Source: Hirundichthys speculiger (lineage: Eukaryota; Chordata; Actinopteri; Beloniformes; Exocoetidae). From it: a stretch of 64,000 bases of DNA. Of this stretch, positions 26,801-36,601 are shown one piece after another. The number at the start of each line of letters is the position of its first letter. The first letter of the stretch is position 1. A program made the position numbers and the translations under genes. The stretch lies in contig JAGFBZ010000865.1 in the NCBI GenBank assembly GCA_018398805.1, forward strand, positions 3,038,001 to 3,102,000, read 5' to 3'. The notes below the pieces were generated by a model that worked only from the letters and a program-made list of their open reading frames with translations, was not told the origin of the DNA and did not search any database.

Positions 26801-29800
26801 CCTGTCTGACTTCGGGTTGCAGGGGCAGCAGCCCAGACAAAGAGGACCAAAGCTCCTCCTCCATAGTCTCTCCATCTAGCTCCTCTAGCTCTCTTCAGGG
26901 TGTCCTTTGTCTGTCCCTGGGCCTCTGCCTGTTTGGATAATCATGAAAAACCTTCCTAGGGACTTGTCCAGGAGGTTTCCCTTACAGATGGCAAAACCAA
27001 TGGCTCCTCTCAATGTGGAGGAGCAGCGACTCTACTCCGTGTCCATCCTGAATGAGAGAATTTCTCACCTTATCTCTATGGCAGTTTCCCTGTGGAGGAA
27101 ACTAAATTCAACCACTTGTGTCTGCGATCTCATTCTTTCAGTCACTAACCACAGTTCATGACCACAGGTGATGGCAGGAGCGTAAAATGACCTGTAAACA
27201 GACCGCTTTGCTTTTTGCCTCAGTTCTCTCCTTCACCACAACAGACTGCAGATGCCACACTGATCTCCCTACGTTCTTCACTCACTTGTGAACAAGACCC
27301 GTAAACTCCTTCAGCTGAGGCAACACGTGTCCAACACCTGTCCAAGGATATGAAACCTCCTAACCTGAACGCCATTATCTTCTAAAGTGAGCGAGAAGTT
27401 ATCACTGATCAGATTAACTAGGTAGCATAAGAGGTTTGCACAGCCAGCATTTTTTTTAAATTTCACAGGTAATTAACAGTTGGGGAGTCTGGCTGGATAA
27501 TGGGGCCCAAAAAAATGACACTTGGTATTAACAGGCAGCTTTGTCGATATTAAATAGACCCAATGACAACAGCCAGGCTTAGGTGTTGATGTGTCGGGTC
27601 CAGCTAAGAGTATTTGGAGGAAGAAGTGATATATGATGGGCCATGATGAAGATCATGTCAGCGAAACAAAGAAGTTGCTAAAATTATACACCAAGCCTGT
27701 CAAGACTGAGGCTGACGGACATAAATAGCAACAGTCAGTTGAGTACTCACCATAAAGCAGTGGTGGAGACGTAATGTACAAATTCTGTGAACGGGTGTGG
27801 GTCTGAAGAAGCACCACAACAACGGCACACAAACTGCAAAACAAAATCAATGTGCTGTTTTACTGCAAGAATTTTGTATTAACATTGTAGTCAATGGCAT
27901 GCATTATTCAGAGACTTACTAATTTTACATTTAGTTACATCAGCTGTGTCTCTTTAACATTTTACTCCCTACTGCAATTAAAATTTTCAAAACTAGACAG
28001 CCAAGTATCATTTAAGACTTTTGAAAATGTTTGCTACCTGCTCGTAAAGCATCATTGCAAACTTCTGATGGGTAATGCAGGATTTGGATGAACAAGTGTC
28101 GGTCGCTGCGTCCGAAACTATGTGCAAATGAATTCTCTCCAGGATGTTCTCCTGACATGTGTGAAATAAGAAAAGAAATCATGCCAACAGTATTCAATAT
28201 TTTAAGACAAACCATTAAAGCACCTCTTCACAACATTGTCAACAGCGGCCATTGTTGCTTTTTGCTGCCCTTCACTGCCACAGTCGGAGGGAGAACCATA
28301 AAATCAAGCAATGAACAGCTGCAGTGGGAGGTTTCATTGAATATTATTTTGATTAAAAGCCAAAGCCATATCATACAAAGCACTCTGCAGCGTCATCCAT
28401 CAGGCCGAGTTGGAAGCGCTGCTCGTCCTTAAAAGTTTCCGCGAGGGCGTTTCGAAGGCTGTCGGAGGGGAGGACACGCTCCCTACTCTGCTGAAACTGG
28501 CTGAATATACTCTGAAAGAGACGAGCAATTACCTGCTGGTGAGACAAATTTTAACCTCTACACCTTAGTTAAATAAATGAACAGTGTGATCAGGTGTTTT
28601 TTTTTTTTTAATTTTATTTAGAGCAACAGTATGCATGCTGTACCTTCAAAGCACAGAAAATGCAGGCGTCCCCGAGACAGAAGTGACCTGAGAGCTGCCT
28701 CAGACTTCTCCTGAAAATGTCCAGCTGCCAGAGCACCTGTGAAAGTTTAACAAAGCGACACCTTTGAAGAACTGAGACTGAAAATCTTCTCATTTAAAGA
28801 CTTCAAGAATCCTGTGTCCTGTTAACAATCAATAGTAACGCTTAAGAAAATTGTCAGTAATTTCAGCACACTGATAACTAATTAATCAGTTCAAACCTGA
28901 TATCAGAAGTGTCAACATTTAAATGCCAGGCAGTTCAGGCAGAGGAGAGAGAGGACGAGGAAGACATGCAGGAAGAGGTGACAAGCCAGGAATCAAGCCT
29001 GCGACTCCTGCAGGAGGACTGTGGTCTCTTCTATGTGGTCCACCTGCCCTGACCACTGTGCTACCAGGGTGGCGCCATTTTTATTTTATAAGGGTCAGGC
29101 ACGAATGTACGTTTGAAGGTTTTCTAAATCTGTCAGATGGTTAATCATTTGAACCAACCTCAGCATGTCTCTTCTGCTCTGCCTCTGACTGGCTAACGTC
29201 TGTTTCTTGGTGCTCGCCAGTGAGGTGGATTACCTTCTGAGACGTACCAAACAGGAAATCCGACCAAATTTGCCTCTTTTGTGAAGAGTTCAGAGCTGCG
29301 GATGCAATAACTACAAAACTGGTCTGGTCCTGCTGATTCTAATTTCAATTATATGTTTATAATGCAACACTGATTGTTGGAAAATGCAAGTTACAAAGCC
29401 TTCTCTCACTCTCCCTCAAAACCCACAGAATCAAAAAAAAAAAAAAAAAAAAAAGAACTCCAGTTTCCTAGACTCGCCTTTTTATACAGATTTAACCATT
29501 GCAGATTTAGTTGCTTTGCTGCTGCTCTTCTCTTCAGGTTTATCAGCAGGGTGATGGGTTTTAGTTGTTTTGAATCCTGACCCAAAGTCTTTCAGACATT
29601 ACTTTACCTCAAGTCCTTGACGCCCTCTTAACTACTGTTTATGGGCGTAAAATGGACAGAGTTGAATATGCCTTTTGCTCGATGGCTGGTCAGCAGTCAC
29701 AGCTGATCAAGCTGAAGATCAGCTGATTCTAGTCACTGGTCAATTGATCGGTGCATCTAAGCCTTTTTGTGGTGCATAAAGTTTGCAAAACCCACTGAAC

Positions 29801-30237
29801 TTGAACATTCAACACAGCAGCTTAATTGGCTTTTACTCATTTTCAGCAAATTACTTTGGATTGCTGCCGTGTTTGGAGTCCCCATATATCTCTCAGTAAT
29901 CCATATTTTACGCACACAATCATGGCCTGCTTGCAGAAATTACTGATGAACTGCTAATGAAGGAAGTCAAAATCTACAACCATGTCTTACAGTTTTATAA
30001 ATTTGTATAAAGATTAACTCTTCATCTTCAACCCAGTGGTTGAACTAAGTGAAAAATGTCTTCATTGAGTTAGGAGGCATCAGTTGGACTCACCTGAACA
30101 GCGCTGTTGAGGAAGCAGCTATTCTGCCCGGGCTCATTCAGCAGGCCTTTTGTGAGTGCGAGAGACAGCATGCTCCCAGGTTGGTAGGACTTCTTAAGGC
30201 CTCCTCCAGGTTTCTTGAAGATCTTCACCCATGCCAT
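4312..30237 (-). CDS. usp53: usp53, ubiquitin-specific protease 53 family protein (complete, 14 coding exons)
   Basis: A USP-family deubiquitinase-like protein. Vertebrate USP53 acts at cell junctions and is linked to cholestasis and hearing loss. It was long called inactive; recent work reports K63-chain cleavage. Exons from 5' to 3': 30237-30094, 28736-28644, 28511-28377, 28151-28038, 27833-27751, 25895-25790, 22156-22010, 21736-21587, 21471-21303, 15377-15255, 15107-14390, 9281-9220, 5373-4540, 4388-4312. They total 2952 coding bases (984 codons) and every intron phase matches its partner, which supports the model. The catalytic region is residues 1 to about 360: Cys box [18 protein letters not shown] with Cys41, His box [11 protein letters not shown] with His301, and then FFDDATVKE. 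Cysteine pairs ([17 protein letters not shown]) suggest zinc binding. The long C-terminal part is low-complexity and Ser-rich, with family motifs [30 protein letters not shown] and [12 protein letters not shown] cannot tell which teleost paralogue (a or b) it is. Confidence 0.95.
4540..5373 (-). CDS. usp53: usp53 coding exon 13 (large C-terminal)
   Basis: 834 bases, about residues 682-960, Ser- and Pro-rich. The family signature [20 protein letters not shown] lies near its end. The donor CAA|gtaagt at 4539 overrides a reading frame that would otherwise stop at 4526. Confidence 0.92.
5880..7296. mobile_element. hAT-like DNA transposon, non-autonomous
   Basis: The element starts TAAGCATGCCACGATT and ends, in reverse complement, TAGGCATGCCGCAATT. 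The flanks 5872-5879 and 7297-7304 are both ATTACAAT, an exact 8-bp target duplication, the hAT hallmark. No transposase was found in its 1.4 kb. It lies in the usp53 intron between exons 12 and 13. Confidence 0.8.
8080..8460 (+). mobile_element. LINE 3'-end relic (common teleost family)
   Basis: It contains the phrase gaggtttcttcctgttaaaa and ends in a GAACTGAATT-type tail, features of a LINE 3' end scattered widely in fish genomes. It has a related copy near 59,050. The family name is not certain; L2/CR1-type is my guess. It lies in a usp53 intron. Confidence 0.4.
9220..9281 (-). CDS. usp53: usp53 coding exon 12 (short)
   Basis: 62 bases encoding [20 protein letters not shown], about residues 661-682. 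Incoming phase 2 and outgoing phase 1 join exons 11 and 13 exactly. Acceptor ...ctgctttcag, donor gtaagt. Confidence 0.87.
10550..11561. mobile_element. hAT-like element, outer-family copy 1
   Basis: A non-autonomous element of about 1 kb, inverted relative to the copy at 47,824. It runs from TAGGGATGCAACTCGG to GTACCATTGCACCCCTA. Shared internal blocks include the stretch whose reverse complement reads CTGTTAACTGTTTTCACTCC, which is uninterrupted here but split in copy 2. No clean 8-bp duplication is seen at its edges; AACTCACCAT recurs at about 10,515 and 11,563. Confidence 0.75.
11817..11843. repeat. Poly-G run (27 G)
   Basis: An uninterrupted run of 27 guanines inside a usp53 intron. It can form a G-quadruplex and is prone to length errors. 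Confidence 0.95.
12845..13075. repeat. Minisatellite, about four imperfect units
   Basis: Imperfect units built around GTGGTGGGAGCTGTCCGGTG and CACAGCCCGG repeat about every 60-70 bases. One unit contains an inverted copy (GTGCTGAACGTGAATGTTCAGCAC), so the array can fold into hairpins. Confidence 0.75.
13174..13240. repeat. C23 run followed by (CA)n
   Basis: 23 cytosines (13174-13196) run directly into a CA microsatellite to about 13,240. ORFs across it are artefacts of the repeat. Confidence 0.93.
14390..15107 (-). CDS. usp53: usp53 coding exon 11 (large, disordered)
   Basis: 718 bases, about residues 422-661. It contains [25 protein letters not shown] and [19 protein letters not shown], all matching vertebrate USP53. 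It also has a Gln-rich run (RRQQQQES). Acceptor ...ctctccttag, donor gtaaga. Confidence 0.94.
15255..15377 (-). CDS. usp53: usp53 coding exon 10
   Basis: 123 bases, phase 1 at both ends, about residues 381-422. It encodes [17 protein letters not shown] and is the start of the disordered C-terminal region. Acceptor ...ttgttcacag, donor gtacgg. Confidence 0.9.
15738..16481. mobile_element. pogo/Tigger-like DNA transposon relic
   Basis: The left end is CAGTAAATCCTCACAGTCCG and the reverse complement of the right end is CAGTAAACCCTCACACTTCG, inverted repeats of about 20 bases. TA precedes the left end and lies 2 bases past the right end. CAGTAAA-type ends are typical of pogo/Tigger elements. No transposase is recognisable in its 744 bases. 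Confidence 0.6.
16552..16966. mobile_element. MITE family M, copy 1 (divergent ends)
   Basis: A copy of about 415 bases sharing the body TGAGATTNTGAAAATATACA, CCTCCTCCCAAAGGCTC and AAAGGTTTTCAGGCAATATT with copies at 43,127 and 49,620. Its ends are TTAAAGGTATGGTGGGAGAT and ATCTCCCACCAT; only the outermost bases match the other two copies. Confidence 0.75.
16967..21302. other. usp53 intron 9, part without identified elements
   Basis: No exon is needed here, because exons 9 and 10 join in phase. ORFs at about 17,600-17,940 and 19,340-19,660 match no family I recognise. The stretch at 19,340-20,130 is less AT-rich than its surroundings and may be an unrecognised repeat. Confidence 0.4.
21303..21471 (-). 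CDS. usp53: usp53 coding exon 9
   Basis: 169 bases, residues 325-381, closing the catalytic domain with [20 protein letters not shown] and [13 protein letters not shown]. It ends in phase 1. Acceptor ...ttttgctag, donor gtaaga. Confidence 0.94.
21587..21736 (-). CDS. usp53: usp53 coding exon 8 (His box)
   Basis: 50 codons, residues 275-324. It encodes [19 protein letters not shown], then the His box [11 protein letters not shown] (His301) and [11 protein letters not shown], where an aspartate pair may supply the third catalytic residue. Confidence 0.94.
22010..22156 (-). CDS. usp53: usp53 coding exon 7
   Basis: 49 codons, residues 226-274. It encodes [20 protein letters not shown] and [15 protein letters not shown]. 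Acceptor ...gctttgcag, donor gtaaga. Confidence 0.93.
23790..23827 (+). repeat. Poly-A run (about 38 A)
   Basis: A long uninterrupted A run in the usp53 intron. It could be the tail of a retrotransposed copy, but nothing recognisable precedes it. Confidence 0.9.
24200..24690 (+). mobile_element. LINE (L2-like) reverse-transcriptase 3' end relic
   Basis: The + strand encodes, with frame breaks, the C-terminal LINE pattern in which a VP..R.K..G stretch precedes an APKLWN-like stretch and a final F...LKT.LF motif. It is followed by an AT-rich 3' UTR ending GCGCTTTATAAATAAAGTTG. The pattern is that of L2/Rex-type fish LINEs. Confidence 0.6.
25790..25895 (-). CDS. usp53: usp53 coding exon 6
   Basis: 106 bases, residues 190-225. 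It encodes [20 protein letters not shown] and ends TGDLRSCP, a USP53/54 landmark. Donor gtaggt. Confidence 0.92.
26075..26690 (-). pseudogene. Tc1-like transposase relic
   Basis: Broken frames on the - strand give [37 protein letters not shown] and [12 protein letters not shown], matching the catalytic core and C-terminus of Tc1/mariner transposases. The edge TACAGTCACATGCAAAAGCT at about 26,073 looks like the 3' inverted repeat. It lies in usp53 intron 5. Confidence 0.85.
26735..27400 (-). mobile_element. LINE reverse-transcriptase fragment (GATG-tail family), copy 1
   Basis: Antisense of the family seen at 35,450-36,360. The reverse complement carries the block around ACCCTCACCTATGGTCATGA and the stretch coding for [10 protein letters not shown]. 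5'-truncated and degraded, in usp53 intron 5. Confidence 0.65.
27751..27833 (-). CDS. usp53: usp53 coding exon 5
   Basis: 83 bases, residues 163-190, ending in phase 2. It encodes [15 protein letters not shown] and [11 protein letters not shown]. The clustered cysteines look like the USP finger zinc ligands. Confidence 0.93.
28038..28151 (-). CDS. usp53: usp53 coding exon 4
   Basis: 38 codons, residues 125-162. It encodes [14 protein letters not shown] and [14 protein letters not shown]. Acceptor ...cacatgtcag, donor gtagca. Confidence 0.92.
28377..28511 (-). CDS. usp53: usp53 coding exon 3
   Basis: 45 codons, residues 80-124. It encodes [17 protein letters not shown] through [10 protein letters not shown]. 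Acceptor ...gtctctttcag, donor gtatga. Confidence 0.93.
28644..28736 (-). CDS. usp53: usp53 coding exon 2
   Basis: 31 codons, phase 0 at both ends, residues 49-79. It encodes [15 protein letters not shown] and the cysteine-rich [10 protein letters not shown]. Confidence 0.93.
28737..30093. other. usp53 intron 1
   Basis: No coding signal was found. A 21-22 base poly-A run lies near 29,432. GATCGGTGCATCTAA at about 29,745 resembles the end of a hAT inverted repeat, but I found no partner end. Confidence 0.45.
30094..30237 (-). CDS. usp53: usp53 coding exon 1 (start, Cys box)
   Basis: The exon itself begins at 30248 after acceptor ...cattagccgcag, with 11 bases of 5' UTR before the ATG at 30237-30235. 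It encodes residues 1-48, starting [12 protein letters not shown] and containing [12 protein letters not shown], where Cys41 is the expected nucleophile. The donor gtgagt follows ...GCTGTTCAG. Confidence 0.94.
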
Positions 30238-31434
30238 GGAGTTAGAGCCTGCGGCTAATGAAAGAAAACTTTTAAAATGCATCGCATTCATTTTCATGAC
30301 ATCAAACACAGGATTCACTCATCACACACTTGAGGCTCCAGGATGATTAATCCATTCATCGTCAACACAGTTCATTGCATCATTTAGCCGTGTGACAAAT
30401 GTAATGGCATATGCCAGACAATTCTTGTCATCTACCCTCTCCAGAGTTGGGGGGAGACTTGCTGCAGCTGGACATGCCGGGACATTGGAGCTGGTGTGTT
30501 GGTCTGGCCAAGGGCTCCATCCGTTTCATCCCCACGCGCCTCCACAGCGGTTTGTGGAAAGCATGGTCAGGATCAGCCACAAGGCAGCCTCAGACATGTG
30601 CTTCTGGACATTGAATGCAACCTGGTCCATAAAAGAGGGGAGAAGGAGGTGGTGAAAATACAGTTATGGTCAAAATCAATATCTCCCTCCAACCATAACC
30701 AGATTGTTCATAGTTCATTTGATTTAGAAATGACAGATAAATCTCCATTATACCACATTAAGATATTTTATTGATGCGTTCAAGTGACCAAGGAAAAAAA
30801 AACAAGTATGCCGAGTATAAAATGTCCTCTTTTACTCAACAATGACAGCTGTTCTTGACACAGTGAAATGCCTGGAGATGGCTGCACAGCCTTCCCCCTT
30901 CAGATCAGCATCCATTAGATTCTGTCTGAGCTCCAGGCTGAGATGGTACCTTTTTGGGATGTTGATGTCACCTCTCAATAAGATTTTAAGACAAGTCTCA
31001 AGTAAGTGACAAAGTTACATAAACCCAGCTCATGGAGTCCTTTCACTAAGGTTCAAATGATAACAGATTGCTGCTTTTTTCAGATTGCTGATTCGATCCT
31101 GCTTCGGTTTGTCTACATAAATCATGTTCAACTGCATGCATGATCATATTTAAAGGATTCATCTGTGTTTGAGCACCATAGCCACGTGACACTCGTGGCC
31201 TATAATGTATGACATAAGAGGGCATTTTTTGTTGACAGGTTCAAACGGAGAGCATGCATCTTTTTCCAGAATATTATGCGATGTCCAGATCCATCTGTTT
31301 GCTCGCTTTAAAGCTCGTAAGAGCTCCGAGCGCTCAGGAAACACGCAGCCAGCGCTTCAGCATCCTCACGCTGCACTCCACGCCTGCAGCTACAACATCA
31401 CTGATAATGCCGCAACTTGCATTCACGCTTTAGG

Positions 31435-31466
<32 letters not shown>
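31435..31466. repeat. Poly-A run beside the usp53 first exon
   Basis: About 32 adenines, ending some 20 bases from the predicted first-exon donor of usp53. Confidence 0.9.
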
Positions 31467-31467
<1 letters not shown>

Positions 31468-31484
31468 AAGTGCTCTCCTCTCAC

Positions 31485-31760
31485 CTTAAAGATGGTCTCC
31501 ACTGGAGGTTCAGGGCGGTCCAGCTGTCAACGCGCAAATCCCACGACTCCCCTCCCCCGGATCCCGAAAATGCAACTGGCTGGAAACGACTGCAGATATG
31601 TCCGGGACGCGTGAAACGCGCTCCCTGCGCAGCGCGGCCAGCTCCTCCGACGCGGAGACCAGCGGCAGCCAGAGCCTCGCTGTGATTCCGCGCAGACTGT
31701 GTTGTTTGGATGGAGATCCCCCCCCACCACCCCCACCCCCCTCCAACGGGACCAGAACGT
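31485..31760 (-). promoter_or_regulatory. usp53 CpG-rich promoter and 5' UTR exon
   Basis: A locally GC- and CpG-rich stretch, the richest in an AT-rich window, lies about 1.2 kb upstream of the first usp53 coding exon. On the - strand it ends in a good donor, TTTAAG|gtgaga, at 31485. That would splice to the acceptor at 30249, joining a noncoding first exon to the 11-base leader before the ATG. The transcription start is not resolvable; I place it around 31600-31760. Confidence 0.6.
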
Positions 31761-32138
31761 CCGACGCGGATTAGTGATGTTTTGGGACTTGAGAGGTCAA
31801 ACTCCGCCCCTAGTGTAACCTCAAGTGCACTGCTGCTGCTGTATTGTAATCTTCCATGCCTGCATGGCAAACTGTGTACGAGAGGAAGGTCAGGCTTCAA
31901 ACTTGTCCTGATGGTGATGAAAGAAGACATCACATGACCGCACTGGTTTCATAATCATGCAGCACTGAGGGGACTAACCTCTTCTTGTTTTTTTTTTTTT
32001 CCAATTTTTTTTTTTATGTGAATGCTGTTATTAGAATTCACATATTTTTGACAGAGCAAATATGCCACAAATCTGCACAACACAAGCCAGAGACATGGCA
32101 GGCTTTCATCCTGTTTTGTCACTTTCACAGTGATGCAA

Positions 32139-32269
<131 letters not shown>

Positions 32270-32969
32270 CATGCAGCATTTAGAAACTAAAACTCTCTCT
32301 TGTGTGGAATTTTATGCTGCAGTGTATGAGATGGGGAATTGCAGGAAATTTGGGCAGATGGAGAACCTGGCAGGGGAAAGGCTGCAGTGCTTAGCAGGTT
32401 ATAAGTGTAGACAGGAGGAGTAAAACAGGCTGATGCAAGGTGGAGTCAGCAAAAGTGAGACTAATTGGTGTGTCTTTTTTTACACTGACTTTAGCTCATC
32501 TGCTGAAAACAGAAGCCAATTTTGATATCATGATTATAACTTCATCAAAACACATGCCATTAAAGTGGCTTTTAAAGTATCTACCAGTACACTAACTATT
32601 TATTTTTAACATTAAATATAAGGCAAAATTGCACTTTAAAATGAAATTTGATTACTTGCAAAGCCTTCTGTCTGAGACAAAGGACATCTCTTATGGGGAA
32701 TAAAAGCAAACTATTATATTTTCAGATGAAGATGTGTTTTATAATAAGACTGGGTTTAGGTTCATTTTTACGCAAGAGAATAAAAAGTACTGGCTATTTA
32801 AAATCAGATAGCACTTTTATGTTCATGAAGGCACATAGTACTTTCTGAACTATATACTTAAATTGATATGTTGAGAAGATATCAGAATTATATTACATGT
32901 TTTTAATCTAGAGCTCACAGCTGCTGAACATCTGGAACCTCCGATGGGACACAGTTTTTGGTTTTCTTC

Positions 32970-33015
<46 letters not shown>

Positions 33016-33038
33016 ATAATAATAATAATAATAATAAC

Positions 33039-33092
<54 letters not shown>
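32970..33092. repeat. Palindromic (ATT)n/(AAT)n microsatellite
   Basis: About 14 ATT units meet about 26 TAA/AAT units, so the two halves are complementary and form one long hairpin. ORFs of Tyr or Asn runs across it are artefacts. Confidence 0.93.
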
Positions 33093-33764
33093 TAATATAT
33101 AATAATAATAATATTAGATACATAATGTAATAATAATAACTTTCTTCATATTTCTCCAGTTGAATTTAGCACAGCTGAACTTTTACAGATGAGCTGTCAA
33201 ACTCAAAGTTAACGTTCTTTAGGTTATTTTTGGAGATGGATGTGTCTGTTTTCTTTCACTCCAGTTTTCTTTGAAATATCAAGCCTTCCTGCCGCTGTGA
33301 GTCTCTGTGTATTTCCACCATTATGATCAGTTTTACAGCAATTTCAGTTCAGTGTCCTTGATTTAAACAAGCTTCTTCTAACCCAAGCTTCAATCTGTGG
33401 GAAAAAAAGATTCATTTTAAGACCAGTGTCTCACACTGTCATCTCTACACACAATCTACAGTGGACAAATATATACACAAACACAAGTTGTGCAAAGTGT
33501 TGCTGTTGTATAATGAGATTATTATACAACTATTTTTTTTAGTAATAGAGTCAATACAGAGCAAGAGTTCCCATTTTAATTCAGTGTTTTTCACTCCAAA
33601 CAGTTTGTGTGACTGTATGCATTGCTTTGATGAACAAAAAATGGCTATTTATTGTTGTGATATACTGGTATGTAAATATTCATTTGAAGGATATCATGAA
33701 CTTGTTGTCTTTAAATTATAGCTTGTTCATTGTGAAGTTTAGTCATCTGGTAAGGACTTTTGAG

Positions 33765-33985
33765 TAGAGTTGCTGCTACTTCTCATTGAGAGGAGCCAAC
33801 TGAAGTTGTCCGGGTATCTGGTAAGGGCGTCTCCTGGGTCTACTCCATGGGGAGGTGTTTTTCTCCAACCAGGGTTAGGGTTAACCCTGGTTAACCCTGA
33901 CACCTGGGCCTCTCTACTTAGGCTGCTGCCCCTGCACCCAAACCCAAGCCCAGATGAGTGGAAGCATGTGGATGGATGGATGTGT
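33765..33985 (+). mobile_element. LINE 3' end (GATG-tail family), copy 2
   Basis: A 5'-truncated 3' end: gagaggagccaactgaagtt, ggcctctctacttaggctgc and a terminal GGATGGATGGATG tail. It parallels the ends of copies at 36,100-36,360 and 62,385-62,725. Confidence 0.7.
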
Positions 33986-34839
33986 GGTTTGATTTTTCTG
34001 TCTTTTCGTAAATCATACAGTACATATACTATATATCTTTCTCCAATATATTTATTACACAACACAAAAGAACAATCAATGTAAATTTGGAATTTTCTGG
34101 ACAAAATGCCAGGATATGATATATATTTCAATTTGGTGTTGAGCTTAAATTGGGGTGAAATAGTTTTAACTAATGCTGACCAAAGATGAAAGTTAATCTC
34201 CCCTTAACTGTTTGTCTCTGTTTCATAGGTCCAAAAGAAAAAAAAAAAAGATGTTTTCAAGCATGCTTGAAGAATGTGAGTTTGTTAACAATATGTCAAG
34301 TGTTTGCGGTCTATTATCTGTTCTTGCTATTAATGTCTTTATTGCTCACACAAGTTTTAATGTTTTTCTGTTACTAATAATGTAGGTGGAGATTGTATTG
34401 CACCAAGTGTGAAGTGGTTCACGATGAGGCTCGATGAACAGCTTAAAATAACTTGATATTAATGTGACTGTACTGGAAAGACATGGAAACCATTTTCACA
34501 ATGTGATCTTAAAATCTGGCTTGGAAGAGGTTGAGATGACCAACTGCACACTCTAACACTACTGAAATGGAATTCGATTAAGTTACAGTTGTATGCACTC
34601 GTGTGACACGCCTGTTAATCTTTTTATTTCTATGGGAACCTCCGTGATAGCTGACATAGTTGCAAAACTCCTCCCGCAGATGTTTTTCTTGATTTGCCTC
34701 ACATGTGGTAAAAGATTTCAAATCATGCAGTGAATTTGGGGGAGAATATATACACTGTGCTAGCATGCAGTGCTAGCTAGCACAACAATAACCACAAGCA
34801 GACGCTTGAAAAATGTAATTGGAACTCACCCTCTGGTCC

Positions 34840-36360
34840 CCCTTCTTAAAAAGGGGAACCACCACCCCAGTCTGCCAATCCAGAGGTACTGCCCCCGATT
34901 TCCACGCGTGATGTTGCAGAGACGTGTCAATCAAGACAGTCCTACAACATCCAGAGCCTTCAGGAACTCAGGGTGGATCCCAGCCATCATGCAGCTTCTC
35001 AACTACCTTGGCGACCTCAGCTCCAATAATAGACAAATCCATCTCAAAGTCCACAGGCTCAGCATCCTCGATGGAGGACATGTTGGTGGGATTGAGAAAA
35101 TCCTCAAAGTATTCTTTCCACCACCCAACGACACCTCCAGCTGAGGTCAGCAGCACCCCACCGCCACTATACACAGTGTTGCTGAAGCACTGCTGAGCCG
35201 TCTGACGGTTTGCCAGAATCTTCTTGGAACCAACCGAAAGTCGCTTTCCATGGTCTCACTGAATTCCACCCACACCCGAGTTTTTGCCTGTCTGCTGCTT
35301 CCAGAGTCCCACAAGCTAACCAAGCCTTGCAGGACTCCTTCTTCAGCCTGACAGCCTCTCTTATCCGTGGTGTCCACCACCGGGTTTGAGGATTGCCGCC
35401 ACGGCAGGCATCAACAACCTTACGGCCACAGCTGCTTCAGCAATGGAGGTGAGGAGGTCAGGGCTGCCTTTTGTCACCGATTCTGTTCATAACGTTTATA
35501 GACAGAACTTCTAGGCGCAGCCAAGGAGCGGAGGGGTTCCAGTTTGATGGGTGTCAGGATTTCATCGCTGCTTTTTGCAGATGATGTGGTCCTGTTGGCA
35601 CCATCGGATGGGGATCTTTAGCTCTCACTGGAGTGGTTCGCAGCAAAGTGTGAAGCAGCAGGGATGAGAATCAGCACCTCCAAATCTGAGACCATGGTCC
35701 TCAGTCGGAAAAGGGTAGAATGCCTTCTCCGGGTTGAGAGTGAGGTTCTGCCTTAGGTGGAGGAGTTTAAGTGTCTTGGGGTCTTGTTCACAAGTGATAG
35801 AAGAAGGGAGCTGGAGGTCGACAGATGGATGAGTGTAGCGTCTGCTGTGGTGCGGACTCTGTACCGGTCTGTTGTGGTGAAGAGAGAGCTGAGCCAAAAG
35901 GCAAGGCTCTCTGTTTACCAGTCGATCTTTGTTCCAACCCTCACCTATGGTCATGAACTGTGGGTAGTGACCGAAAGAATGAGATACAAGTGAGGGAAAT
36001 GGGTTTTCTCCGCAGGGTGGCTGGACTCTCCCTTGGAGATAAGGTGAGGAGTTCAGTCATTCGGGAGAGAGTCAGAGTAGAGCCGCTGCTCCTTCACATT
36101 GAGAGCAGCCAGTTAAGGGTGGTTCGGGCATCTGGTTAGGATGCCCCCATAGCACCTCTCTGGAGGGGTGTTTCGCACATGTCCAACTGGGAGGAGACCA
36201 CGCAACAGATTCATGACATGCTGGAGATCTCTGCTGGTCTCTGTGTTCTCTCAGAGGAGCTGGTGGAGACAGCTGGAGGGAGGGAGGTCTTGCCTCTCTG
36301 CTTAAGTTGCTGTCCTTGTGACCTGTAAGTGGAAGTGGAAGATGATGGATGGATGGATAA
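34840..36360. mobile_element. LINE (GATG-tail family), copy 3, with 5' inversion
   Basis: The right part (about 35,450-36,360) reads on the + strand: FADDVVLLAPSDG (the reverse-transcriptase YXDD-type box), LSRKRVECLLRV, YGHELWVVTERM, then the 3' end with a GGATGGATGGAT tail. The left part (about 34,840-35,440) reads on the - strand and encodes the segment that should precede it (WWKEYFEDFLNPT, GAEVAKVVEKLHDGWDPP). Several stops and frame breaks make it inactive. Confidence 0.8.
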
Positions 36361-36595
36361 TGAGGGGAAACTGGAATCAAAGTGTAACAGAAGCTAGTAC
36401 TCACTTTAGCTAGACGTAATGGAAGACCACAACACATAATTATAATTCATGACATCTTAGAATCAGTCACCGAAGAGATAATGTAATGTTTTTATGTGAA
36501 AGTACTCCCATTCAGGCCAGTTTTCACTCCTTATGCTCACTGAATATGATTCACTGCATGTGTCAGTTTCTCTCTTTCGTCACCAATAAATACGT

Positions 36596-36601
36596 TTTAT
36601 T
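36596..36601 (-). terminator. myoz2 polyadenylation signal
   Basis: AATAAA on the - strand about 310 bases after the myoz2 stop codon; it is the nearest hexamer. Confidence 0.6.

Noticed and set aside
32908..33123. ORF of Tyr and Asn runs
   Set aside because: Pure ATT/AAT microsatellite.
33868..33900. agggttagggttaaccctgg read as a telomere-like repeat
   Set aside because: Only two units, inside the 3' end of a degraded LINE copy.
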